Assembly: GCF_000333015.1 (NCBI RefSeq)
Contig: NZ_BANT01000038.1
Location: 1-52,660 of the forward strand
Source of the DNA: Gordonia hirsuta DSM 44140 = NBRC 16056
GTDB lineage: Bacteria; Actinomycetota; Actinomycetes; Mycobacteriales; Mycobacteriaceae
Reading direction: 5' to 3'
DNA length: 52,660 nt
The position numbers and the translations under genes are program-made. The notes under the pieces were generated by a model that did no database searches, was not told the DNA's origin, and worked only from the letters and a program-made list of their open reading frames with translations. Each line of letters opens with the position of its first letter. Position 1 is the stretch's first letter. Of this stretch, positions 43,609-50,964 are shown one piece after another.

Positions 43609-44624
43609 CGTCGGCACAGCGTCAGCTCCTTGCCTTTGATGAAGATCGCCAGGGTCGGCGGCAGTTCGGCCCGACCCTTGGAGCAGTCGGCCTGGGTCGG
43701 CACCGCCTGCGGGGTCAGTGCCTGATCGAGGGCGTTGCGCACCCCGGGCAGGGTGGTGAGGACCTCGAGCATCGACTGCGCCAGCGGCAGCACGGGGTCG
43801 AGCAGCTCGTACAGGATCGGTTCGCTGCCCTTGCGGAAGCCGGCGGCGGTGAGCAGCCGGTTGACCTCCACGGCGGCCACGCCGCTGGAGTCGGCCAGCG
43901 ACCGCAGCCCCGGGCCGACCCGGGTCACCACGGTCCCGAATCGCGCGAGGTAGTCGATGATCGGGCTCAGATACTCCGAGCGGCCGTCGACCACTGTCGA
44001 GATCTCGCTCAGGTTGTTCACCAGCCGGTCGATCACCGCGGCCCGGTCGTCGGCGAACTCCAGGACGGTGGTCAGGGAACGCAGCATCTCCCCCATGCCG
44101 CTGCCGTCGCCCTGGACCACGGCGAGCATGCTTTCGGAGAAGCGGTTCACATCCTCGGGCGACAGGGTCGCGAACACCGGCGCCAGCCCGTTGAAGACCT
44201 GGGTGATGTCGAACGACGGGGTGGTGCGGTCCAGCGGGATGTGTCTGCCCGGCGACGGCTCGGCCGTCCCGTCCTGGGTCTGCTGCAGATCCACGTAGCG
44301 CACCCCGGTCAGGTTGAGGTAGCGGATCGCCAGGCGGGTGTTCTCGCGCAGCGCCGCCGGATCGTCGACGTCGAATTCGATGCGGGCGATCGATAGATCC
44401 TCGTCCCGATGGACTCCGATACCGGTCACCTTGCCGACCCGGACGCCGGCCGAGCGGACATCGTTGCCGACCTGCAGACCGGCGACGTTGTCGAAGTCGG
44501 CGGTGTAGGCGGTGGCCGGGCCGGCCAGCGGGCGGTCGATGGCGCTCAGGACCAGTTTGCCTCCGCTGACGCAGAGGACGGTGAACACCAGCAGCAGCAG
44601 GGAGGCGCGGCGAACGTTGGTCAT
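43605..44624 (-). CDS. mceB: Mce family protein, MceB position
   Basis: 339 residues. N-terminal membrane segment (ASLLLLVFTVLCVSGG), Mce domain with YTADFDNVAGLQVGNDVRSAGVRVGKV (in parts) and NTRLAIRYLNLTGVRYVDL, then a long helical part; the C-terminus carries two cysteines (ADCSKG, LTLCRR) as in MceB proteins. ATG at 44624 overlaps the mceA stop (ATGA). Confidence 0.86.
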   Translation of the reverse strand: MTNVRRASLLLLVFTVLCVSGGKLVLSAIDRPLAGPATAYTADFDNVAGLQVGNDVRSAGVRVGKVTGIGVHRDEDLSIARIEFDVDDPAALRENTRLAIRYLNLTGVRYVDLQQTQDGTAEPSPGRHIPLDRTTPSFDITQVFNGLAPVFATLSPEDVNRFSESMLAVVQGDGSGMGEMLRSLTTVLEFADDRAAVIDRLVNNLSEISTVVDGRSEYLSPIIDYLARFGTVVTRVGPGLRSLADSSGVAAVEVNRLLTAAGFRKGSEPILYELLDPVLPLAQSMLEVLTTLPGVRNALDQALTPQAVPTQADCSKGRAELPPTLAIFIKGKELTLCRR

Positions 44625-45643
44625 CGGGCCCCCAAGGCTGCGGTCACACCCGGTACCGAGGCGAGCATCACGTCCACCCGCAGGCGGGGCCCGCCCGGGC
44701 CGTCGGCCAGTGCCTTCTCCAGCCGGCCGATCAGTTCGGCGACGTCCTCTCCGTTGGCGCGCGAGCCCGGGAAGGCCCGGGAGATCCAGTTCATCGCCGC
44801 CGCTGCCGGGGGCAGCCAGTCCGACAGCGCGGTGAGTCCGCGCGGTCCGCTGAGCTCATCGAGGTCGTCGGCCATCAGGGTGGAGGTGACCAGCAGCCCG
44901 TTGTACATGGCCTCCTGGAAGCCCTCGCGGCGCGGCGGTTCCCAGGCCAGCAGCTCTTCGAAGGCCGGCAGGAATGTGGCGCTGCCCTCCGAGAGCTGGG
45001 TGACCAGCCGGCTGAACAGCGGCAGGCTCTGCCGCGGGGCGATCCTCTGGGTGTCGGCCAGGGCTTTGCCGATCTCTCCGGCGATCCCGGCGACCGGGGC
45101 CAAGCCGCGGACGGCGCGGCCGGCGGTGGCCAGGATCTCGCCCATGTGCGGGTCGAAGGCGTCGTTCTGCAGATCGGTCAGCTGGCGCAACAGGCTTGTC
45201 AGAGTCGCATCGGTGGTCGACGCCGGCGCCAGCTCGCTGCCGTCGGCCAGCGGGTGGCCCGGTGCCGGATCCAGCACGATCGCGCTGATCCCGAACAGGT
45301 TCTTGGGGGCATAGGTGACGTCGGTGCGGGCGGTGACCAGTCCGCCGGGCCCGAGCACCCCGTCGTCAAGCACCAGGTGCAGCGCGAACTGTCCGGGTGC
45401 GGGGACCGAGACCTGCTCGAGGGTGCCCAGTTCGGCGCCGTGAATCACCACCGCAGAACCAGGCACGATGCCCGAGGCGACATAGTCGGCGCGGATGGTC
45501 AGGTGTGCTTTGGCCGGCGAGGCGACCTTGGTCACCCACACCGCCAGCGGCACCAGCACCGCCAGGACGGCCAGAAAGATCAGTGCCCGCTGGCGGAAGA
45601 CGCCGGGGTCGGCGGCCATCCCGGGCGCCCGGAAGTTGATCAT
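44621..45643 (-). CDS. mceA: Mce family protein, MceA position
   Basis: 340 residues. The N-terminal anchor (ALIFLAVLAVLVPLAVWV) precedes an Mce domain (HLTIRADYVASGIVPGSAVVIHGAELGTLEQV in parts) and a helical C-terminal region with FGISAIVLDPAPGHPLADG. First of six Mce genes, starting 4 bases after the yrbEB stop. It lacks the long C-terminal extension of mycobacterial MceA proteins. Together the six Mce subunits form a hexamer that passes lipid substrates to the YrbE permease pair. Confidence 0.84.
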   Translation of the reverse strand: MINFRAPGMAADPGVFRQRALIFLAVLAVLVPLAVWVTKVASPAKAHLTIRADYVASGIVPGSAVVIHGAELGTLEQVSVPAPGQFALHLVLDDGVLGPGGLVTARTDVTYAPKNLFGISAIVLDPAPGHPLADGSELAPASTTDATLTSLLRQLTDLQNDAFDPHMGEILATAGRAVRGLAPVAGIAGEIGKALADTQRIAPRQSLPLFSRLVTQLSEGSATFLPAFEELLAWEPPRREGFQEAMYNGLLVTSTLMADDLDELSGPRGLTALSDWLPPAAAAMNWISRAFPGSRANGEDVAELIGRLEKALADGPGGPRLRVDVMLASVPGVTAALGAR

Positions 45644-45647
45644 GCCC

Positions 45648-46505
45648 TCATCCCCGGAACACGAACGGGGAACTGATCCCCCAGAACAGGACGGTCATCA
45701 GCAGGTCCAGAACCCCGATGGTCACCAGGCTGGCCCGGATCGCCCGGCCCGAGGCGGTGCCCACCGATTCGGGCCCGCCGGTGGCGAAATAGCCCCGGTA
45801 GCAGTGGATCAGGGTCACCGCCAGAACGAACACCGCCACCTTGATCAAGGCGAACAGCAGATCGGCCGGGGCGGCGAACTGGTCGAAGTAGTGCCGGTAG
45901 GCGCCGCTGGATTCGCCCTGCAGCGCCACGATCCACGCCGCACTCAGATAGCTGGCGACCACGCAGATCAGGAACATCGGGATCGTGGTGAGCAGTCCGG
46001 CGATCATCCGGGTGGAGACCACGAACGAGATCGAGCGCACCCCAACCACCTCCAGCGCGTCGATCTCCTCACTGATGCGCATCGACCCGATCTCGGCGGT
46101 CATCCGGCAGCCGGCCTGTACCGCGAAGGCCACCCCGGCCAGCAGCGGCGCGAATTCCCGGGTGATCGCGAACGACGACACCGCCCCGGACACCGGTCCC
46201 ATCCCGAGCATGCTCAGCGTGCCGTGCGAGACGATCGCGACGGTGCCGCCGGCGGCGAAGCCCAGCACCGCCATCACCATCGCGGTCCCACCGCCGACGA
46301 TCAGGGCACCGCGGCCCCACATCAGGTCGGTCACCGTGCGGATGGTCTGGCGGCGATAGGTCAGCAGCGCCGACGGGATGCGGGCGAAGGTGACCGTGCA
46401 GAAGGTGAGGAAGTGTCCGACCACCGCCAGTGCGTCGGAGATCCGCTCTCCCAGGCGCCACAGCACGCCCAGCCGTCCGGCCGCATAGGTCGACGGAATA
46501 CCCAC
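45648..46505 (-). CDS. yrbEB: YrbEB-type MlaE permease, first gene of the mce operon
   Basis: 285 residues, MlaE family permease with helices around 65-90, 110-135, 155-180, 200-225 and 245-270. It has the family loop GCRMTAEIGSMRISEEIDALEVVGVRSISFVVSTR (in parts), and its ending (HYFDQFAAPADLL, IHCYRGYFATGGPESVGTASGRAIR) is characteristic of YrbEB. GTG at 46505 is the first codon of the operon. The usual yrbEA partner is missing upstream and is found instead at the far 3' end (38040-38861). The promoter region contains a perfect palindrome at 46525-46542. Confidence 0.88.
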   Translation of the reverse strand: MGIPSTYAAGRLGVLWRLGERISDALAVVGHFLTFCTVTFARIPSALLTYRRQTIRTVTDLMWGRGALIVGGGTAMVMAVLGFAAGGTVAIVSHGTLSMLGMGPVSGAVSSFAITREFAPLLAGVAFAVQAGCRMTAEIGSMRISEEIDALEVVGVRSISFVVSTRMIAGLLTTIPMFLICVVASYLSAAWIVALQGESSGAYRHYFDQFAAPADLLFALIKVAVFVLAVTLIHCYRGYFATGGPESVGTASGRAIRASLVTIGVLDLLMTVLFWGISSPFVFRG

Positions 46506-46524
46506 CTAGCCAACCCCCGCCTTG

Positions 46525-46542
46525 TTCGACATCAATGTCGAA
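46525..46542. promoter_or_regulatory. TTCGACAT-CA-ATGTCGAA palindrome upstream of the mce operon
   Basis: An 8-bp perfect inverted repeat with a 2-base centre lies 20 bases before the yrbEB GTG, in the only non-coding gap (46506-46563) from which the mce operon can be transcribed. It is operator-like. Which regulator binds it is unknown; TetR genes lie at 37289 and 49866-50630. Confidence 0.55.
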
Positions 46543-46563
46543 AACGTTTCTAACACAAAACTC

Positions 46564-47565
46564 TCAGTCGTTGACCGTGTTCGACTGCCACGGCAACTGT
46601 GCGCGACGGGTGGCGTGTACCGGGCAGTAGTGGATCGGGTTGTCACGCTCGGCCTCCGAGGGCAGATTGCGCTTGGGAGTCTCCAGAATCGGGGCGTCCA
46701 TCGGCACCCGGCCGGCCGCACGATCATCGCCGTCGCGGGCACGCGGATGGCGGCGGTACCGGGGCGGCACCAGCTTCATCGCCGCGCTCACCGCCTTGCC
46801 GAACAGCCGCAGCCGACGCTCGTCGGAGTCCGACCACGTCAGCCCCAGCATTTCCCGGATCGGCTCGTCGTACAGACCGGTGGTGATCCACATGAACAGA
46901 CGATTGACCCCGCCGATCTGGCGGCGCCAGAGCCACAGCGGCATCCAGCCCTTCATCCACGGCGGTGGCGGCAGCGTGGTGATGTCCAGGACGGTGCGCA
47001 CCGCCTCGTGGTCGCGCAGCACCCGCCGGCACATGTGATCCCAGTACTCGAGGAACTCCTCGTAGGTGTCCGGGCACGGCCGCATGCTGACCCCGTACAT
47101 CGAGTACCAGATGCGCGACTCCTCGAACAGCCGCCGCTTATCGGCCTCGGTGATCGGCGGGCCGAAGAACTCGGCGCAGCGGACGTTGCCGTACCAGAAG
47201 GTGGCGTGCGCCCAGTAGAAGACGTCCGGGTCCAGCGCGTGATAGCGCTTCCCGTCGGGCATGGTGCCCTTGATCGTCAGGTGGTAGTCGCGGACCTGCT
47301 TGCCGGTGGCCGGGGTGCGGTCGAAGACGACGCCGCCGATCGGGTAGATCGACCGCAGCAGACGCTCCCAGCGCTCGTCGAAGAAGTCGGAATACTCCCA
47401 GACACCGGCGGCCAGTTTCGGGTGCATGTTCTGCATGGAGCCCGACCACAGGCCCATCAGCATGCCGCGCCAGTCGCCGAAGTAGCGCCACGTCGCCGAG
47501 TCGGGGCCGAGCATCTCGGTCTGGTCGGGCGCATCCGTGCCCAGGTCCATCATCTCTTGCGTCAT
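46564..47565 (-). CDS. DUF2236 / MpaB-type oxygenase (second copy)
   Basis: 333 residues of the oxygenase MpaB / DUF2236 family: TWRYFGDWRGMLMGLWSG near the start, DGKRYHALDPDVFYWAHATFWYG (in parts, about 104-125; His120 a likely haem ligand region), then WSMYGVSMRPCPDTYEEFLEYW. It is only distantly related to the DUF2236 protein at 21872-23092. The C-terminal 60 residues (RHPRARDGDDRA onward) are basic and look disordered. ATG at 47565 is chosen: TAGGAT ends 8 bases before it (leaderless). The mce operon starts 58 bases after its stop on the same strand, so the genes could be co-regulated. Substrate unknown; lipid or isoprenoid is plausible. Confidence 0.8.
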   Translation of the reverse strand: MTQEMMDLGTDAPDQTEMLGPDSATWRYFGDWRGMLMGLWSGSMQNMHPKLAAGVWEYSDFFDERWERLLRSIYPIGGVVFDRTPATGKQVRDYHLTIKGTMPDGKRYHALDPDVFYWAHATFWYGNVRCAEFFGPPITEADKRRLFEESRIWYSMYGVSMRPCPDTYEEFLEYWDHMCRRVLRDHEAVRTVLDITTLPPPPWMKGWMPLWLWRRQIGGVNRLFMWITTGLYDEPIREMLGLTWSDSDERRLRLFGKAVSAAMKLVPPRYRRHPRARDGDDRAAGRVPMDAPILETPKRNLPSEAERDNPIHYCPVHATRRAQLPWQSNTVND

Positions 47566-47590
47566 GACACAAGATCCTACATCTGTGTCA
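47565..47590. promoter_or_regulatory. TGACACA-12-TGTGTCA inverted repeat over the DUF2236 promoter
   Basis: Perfect 7-bp arms at 47565-47571 and 47584-47590 flank the leaderless -10 box of the minus-strand oxygenase (TAGGAT, complement of 47574-47579), and one arm overlaps its start codon. This is an ideal repressor position. The regulator is not identified. Confidence 0.5.
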
Positions 47591-47674
47591 ATCAAATCGA
47601 GAGTTGAATCACAGCGATCGGTCACCGCGTCGTCGAACCGGCTGGTCGGCGCGAGGGTGATCGAGGTTACCGCG

Positions 47675-47680
47675 TAAGCT
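47675..47680 (+). promoter_or_regulatory. -10 box for leaderless start of the copper-linked membrane gene
   Basis: TAAGCT (TANNNT) ends 6 bases before ATG at 47687, with no Shine-Dalgarno sequence between them. Inferred. Confidence 0.4.
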
Positions 47681-47686
47681 GAGGGC

Positions 47687-48184
47687 ATGATCACGCGGAC
47701 CAACGGACTGCTCGCCGGAGTGGTTTCGCTGATCCTGGGAGCCGCCGCGCACGGTGTCGCCGGCGGCTTCGTCCCCGACATCGGGCAACTGCTGATCCTC
47801 GGCGCGATCGCCGCCGGCGTGGGCACGATCCGGTCGGCACAGAAGACCGATTCGCCGCTGGCCATCGCTGCGGTGCTCGTCGCCGGCCAGGCCGCCTCCC
47901 ACGGGGTCCTCACCGTCATCGGCGCGCACGCCGGCCATCATCAGGTGCACACCGCCGCCATGCTCGGCTGGCATGTGGCCGCGGTGCCGGCCGCCGCGGT
48001 GCTGCTGTGTGCCGCGGCCTGGTTGCTGCGTCTGGTCTGCGCACAGGTCCAGCTCGTCGTCGCACCCCGGTACCGTCGCATCCGGCCGGCCGCGGCCGCC
48101 CGCGTCGCCTCGCTCGTCGACGTACCCCATCACCTGACGCCCCGCCTCTCGGTAGGTATGCGTGCTCCGCCCGTCGCGGGCTGA
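47687..48184 (+). CDS. Conserved membrane protein, copper-cluster associated
   Basis: 165 residues with four predicted helices (about 6-30, 34-50, 57-80, 92-118) and a His-rich loop (VIGAHAGHHQVHTAAM) that could bind metal. It lies directly before a PCuAC chaperone and a DyP peroxidase; small membrane proteins of this kind occur in actinobacterial copper/PCuAC clusters, but I know no assigned function. The C-terminal 35 residues are basic and cytosolic. ATG at 47687 follows a leaderless -10 box. The next gene begins 42 bases after its stop. Confidence 0.65.
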   Translation: MITRTNGLLAGVVSLILGAAAHGVAGGFVPDIGQLLILGAIAAGVGTIRSAQKTDSPLAIAAVLVAGQAASHGVLTVIGAHAGHHQVHTAAMLGWHVAAVPAAAVLLCAAAWLLRLVCAQVQLVVAPRYRRIRPAAAARVASLVDVPHHLTPRLSVGMRAPPVAG

Positions 48185-48226
48185 TCACGACATTCATTCA
48201 CCTACCCCTTGAGAGGTTCTTTCATC

Positions 48227-48742
48227 ATGGCCACACGCCGTACCTTCCGTCCGGCTGCCGCGATCGTCGCCGCAGCCGCACCGCTGCTGATCCTGACCGG
48301 CTGCAGCAGCACCGACAGTTCCCCCGCCGCCGACTCGGCGGCCGCCCAGCAGCAGGATCGCCTGGTGGTCACCGACCAGTGGGTCAAGGCGGCTCCCGAG
48401 GGCATGACCGCTCTGTTCGCCACCCTGACCAATCCCGGCGACTCCGAGGTCCGCGTGGTCTCGGGCACCAGCCCGGCCGCCGGCAAGGTGGAGTTACACG
48501 AGATGGCCGTCTCCGGCGGCGAGAATGTGATGCGCGAGAAGAAGGACGGCTTCGTCATCCCTGGTCGCGGCACCCTCACGCTGGCACCCGGCGGCGATCA
48601 CATCATGCTGATGGACCTGAAGGGTCCCATCAACGCCGGCCAGACCGTCGAGGTGGATCTGCGCATGGCCGACGGCAGCACGCAGAAGGTCCGGGCCATG
48701 GCTCGCGACTTCGCCGGGAACCAGGAGAACTACCAGCCATGA
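48227..48742 (+). CDS. Copper chaperone PCuAC, lipoprotein
   Basis: 171 residues. A lipobox LTGC (Cys26) anchors it outside the membrane. The PCuAC copper motif is present: His91, Met102 (ten residues later), then His125-x-Met127, i.e. close to the H-x10-M-x21-H-x-M pattern. PCuAC binds Cu(I) and delivers it to cytochrome oxidase or other cuproenzymes. ATG at 48227 has GAGAGG ten bases upstream; an earlier in-frame codon at 48209 is not needed. Its stop overlaps the DyP start (ATGA). Confidence 0.88.
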   Translation: MATRRTFRPAAAIVAAAAPLLILTGCSSTDSSPAADSAAAQQQDRLVVTDQWVKAAPEGMTALFATLTNPGDSEVRVVSGTSPAAGKVELHEMAVSGGENVMREKKDGFVIPGRGTLTLAPGGDHIMLMDLKGPINAGQTVEVDLRMADGSTQKVRAMARDFAGNQENYQP

Positions 48743-49962
48743 CCGCGTCGCGTAGATCTCCCCGGATCTCGCGTCGTGGATTCCTCACCGGTGCCGCCGG
48801 CGTCGCCGGCGCCGGCATCGGTGCTGCCGCAGTCGGTTTCGGCGTCGAGCGTTCCTCGCACGACGCCGAACCGGCGCGCCAGACCCTGGAGTTCTACGGT
48901 GCACATCAGGCAGGGATCACCACCCCGCCGCAGAGCCACGCCAACTACATCGGTCTGAACCTGAAGGACCCGAACGATCTGGGCACCCTCGGTGGCATCC
49001 TCACCCTGTGGACGCAGGACGGCGCCCGCCTTACCCGCGGCGAACCCGGCCTGTCCGATCCCGAACCCGAGCTGGCCACGGCGCCGTCGCGGCTGACCGT
49101 GACCGTCGGCGTGGGACCGCGGGTCTTCGCCACTGCGGCGCTGGCCGACCGCCGCCCGTCGTGGCTGGCCCCGTTGCCGTCGTTCTCCATCGACCGGCTG
49201 CAGGAACGCTGGGGACAGACCGATCTGCTGCTCGTGACCGCCGCCGATGATCCGGTGACCCTGGCCCACGCCACCCGGATTCTGACGGCCGCGGTACGCA
49301 CCATCGCACCGGTCACCTGGATCCAGCGCGGCTTCCGGACCGCGCGCGGCACCCAGCCCGACAGCCAGACCCAGCGCAACCTGTTCGGTCAGCTCGACGG
49401 CACCGAGCAGCCGCCGCGTCAGCGGGACGACGAGCTGATCTGGAACGACGGCGCCGACCAGCCCTGGCTGGCCGGCGGCAGTTCCATGGTGATCCGCCGG
49501 ATCGAGATGAACATGGACACCTGGGAAGAGCTCGACCGCGGCCCGCGCGAGCTGGTGATGGGGCGCACCCTGGACAACGGGGCGCCGCTGACCGGGACGC
49601 ACGAGCACGACGAGCCCGACTTCGAGAAAACGCAGGGCGGTATTCCGGTGATCCCGGCGTCCTCGCACATCGCCCGGGCCCGTCGTCGTGCCGATCACGA
49701 ACAGTATCTGCGCCGGGCCTACAACTACGATGACGGCGTCGGGGAGACGGGGCTGATCTTCTCCACCGTGCAGGCCGATCCCGTGCGGCAGTTCCTGCCG
49801 TCACAGCAACGGCTGGCCGAACACGACGATCTCAACGAGTGGACCGTCCCGATCGGTTCGGCGGTCTACGCGCTGCTGCCCGGGGCCACCGAGGACTCGC
49901 CGCTGGGGGCCTCGCTGCTGGCGTCGGTCGGCACCGCTTCGGGGGTGGCCGCGGGAGGCTGA
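48739..49962 (+). CDS. Tat-exported DyP-type peroxidase
   Basis: 407 residues. A twin-arginine signal (SRRGFLTGAAGVAGAG, Arg12-Arg13) precedes the mature enzyme. DyP hallmarks are the GQLDGTEQP segment (catalytic Asp about 220, GxxDG motif), the proximal haem ligand in SSHIARAR (His310), and FLPSQQRLAEHDDLNEW near the end. DyP peroxidases oxidise dyes, phenolics or porphyrins with H2O2; the Tat type is related to EfeB, but no efeU or efeO is present. It is translationally coupled to PCuAC, suggesting a copper- or haem-linked envelope role. Its 3' end overlaps the antisense tetR by 97 bases. Confidence 0.9.
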   Translation: MTASRRSPRISRRGFLTGAAGVAGAGIGAAAVGFGVERSSHDAEPARQTLEFYGAHQAGITTPPQSHANYIGLNLKDPNDLGTLGGILTLWTQDGARLTRGEPGLSDPEPELATAPSRLTVTVGVGPRVFATAALADRRPSWLAPLPSFSIDRLQERWGQTDLLLVTAADDPVTLAHATRILTAAVRTIAPVTWIQRGFRTARGTQPDSQTQRNLFGQLDGTEQPPRQRDDELIWNDGADQPWLAGGSSMVIRRIEMNMDTWEELDRGPRELVMGRTLDNGAPLTGTHEHDEPDFEKTQGGIPVIPASSHIARARRRADHEQYLRRAYNYDDGVGETGLIFSTVQADPVRQFLPSQQRLAEHDDLNEWTVPIGSAVYALLPGATEDSPLGASLLASVGTASGVAAGG

Positions 49963-50630
49963 TTGTCCGGGCCTACCAGTACCGGCTCGGCGTCCAGACC
50001 CGTCAAGCCGTTCCAGCACAGGTTCACCAGGTGCGCGGCGACGACCTCTTTGGACGGTTCGCGGACGTCGAGCCACCACTGGGCGGTCACCGACACCATG
50101 CCCACCAGGGCCTGCGCGTACAGCGGGGCCAGCGACGGGTCGAACCCGCGGCGTTCGAAGTCGCCGGCAAGGATGTGTTCCACCTGGCTGATGGCGTCGT
50201 TGAGCAAGCTGCCGTAGCGGGTGTGGCCGTCCACACCTTCGCCCGTCGACTCGCCGCGCACCAGGATCGCGAAGCCGTCGGGACGTTCCTCCATGTAGGT
50301 CAGCAGCGCCAGCGCCACCTGCTGGATGCGGTACAGGGACCTGTTGTTCGACAGCGACGAGGTCACCATCTCCAGCAGCGTCTCCATCTCCCGGTCCACG
50401 ACGACGGCGTACAGCCCCTCCTTACCGCCGAAGTGCTCGTAGACGATGGGCTTGGAGACACCGGCGCGCTGGGCGATCTCCTCGATCGAGGTCCCTTCGA
50501 AGCCGCGTTCGGCGAACAGTCCGCGGGCCACCTCGATCAACTGCAGCCGGCGTTGGGCTCCGGTCATCCGGGCCCGCGGTGCCCGCGCCACTTGTTCTGC
50601 GGCCTCGCGGGGCCGGCTCACTGATGCCAT
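49866..50630 (-). CDS. TetR family regulator with 3' end antisense to the DyP gene
   Basis: 254 residues. The DNA-binding domain is clear: GAQRRLQLIEVARGLFAERGFEGTSIEEIAQRAGVSKPIVYEHFGGKEGLY (in parts). The ligand domain ends near residue 213 (VNLCWNGLTGLDAEP). A further 40-residue Pro/Ser/Ala-rich tail reads through the DyP coding region on the opposite strand (49866-49962). ATG at 50630 is the start; two nearby later codons are possible. It is convergent with the copper/DyP cluster. Its target is not known. Confidence 0.85.
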   Translation of the reverse strand: MASVSRPREAAEQVARAPRARMTGAQRRLQLIEVARGLFAERGFEGTSIEEIAQRAGVSKPIVYEHFGGKEGLYAVVVDREMETLLEMVTSSLSNNRSLYRIQQVALALLTYMEERPDGFAILVRGESTGEGVDGHTRYGSLLNDAISQVEHILAGDFERRGFDPSLAPLYAQALVGMVSVTAQWWLDVREPSKEVVAAHLVNLCWNGLTGLDAEPVLVGPDNQPPAATPEAVPTDASSEAPSGESSVAPGSSA

Positions 50631-50795
50631 GGCACCAGTCTAGAGTCGCTCCGCCGCCGACCACCCGGACATGCACCTGCGGACCGGCTCGAACCCGGCG
50701 AGCCGAGCCGCCGGCACTAGCTTGGCTCCCGGACGCCGAACGCGTCCGGTCGGCCGACGGAACCTTCTGCCGGGGAGAGCATATGGCCGAGACCG
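50631..50795. other. Intergenic stretch, no gene supported
   Basis: Contains the promoter side of tetR and a plus-strand GGGGAGA / ATG (50783) opening a 33-codon frame, MAETVIYRLPQQRA..., that has an acceptable ribosome site but an Arg/Pro-rich, shadow-like composition. I do not annotate that frame. Nothing else is evident. Confidence 0.3.
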
Positions 50796-50906
50796 TCATC
50801 TACCGTCTGCCGCAGCAGCGCGCCCGGCGACGGTTCCAGCCAGTGCGACCCGCGCACCCACCAGCGCGAGTGCTGCCACGGTAGAGGTCGTCAGCTTCTT
50901 CATCAT
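50796..50906 (-). CDS. Possible small exported peptide
   Basis: 36 codons: a short Lys-Lys N-terminus (MMKKLTTS), a hydrophobic core (TVAALALVGARVALAGTVAG) and AAAADGR, then TGA. It looks like a complete signal peptide with almost no mature part. GGGAGAA lies 9 bases before ATG at 50906. A plus-strand 33-codon frame overlaps it on the opposite strand, so only one may be real. The gene could be a truncated remnant of a secreted protein, a signal-derived peptide, or chance. It follows the unknown membrane gene at 50965-51864 on the same strand. Confidence 0.4.
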   Translation of the reverse strand: MMKKLTTSTVAALALVGARVALAGTVAGRAAAADGR

Positions 50907-50964
50907 GCTCACGTGTTCTCCCTTGGGCCCTGACGGCAGGGGCCCTCGGCGATCGGTGAGGTGA

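Noticed and set aside
50783..50884. A 33-codon plus-strand gene beginning MAETVIYRL
   Set aside because: It has a fair ribosome site, but the downstream part is Arg/Pro-rich shadow-like sequence antisense to the signal-peptide-like frame.
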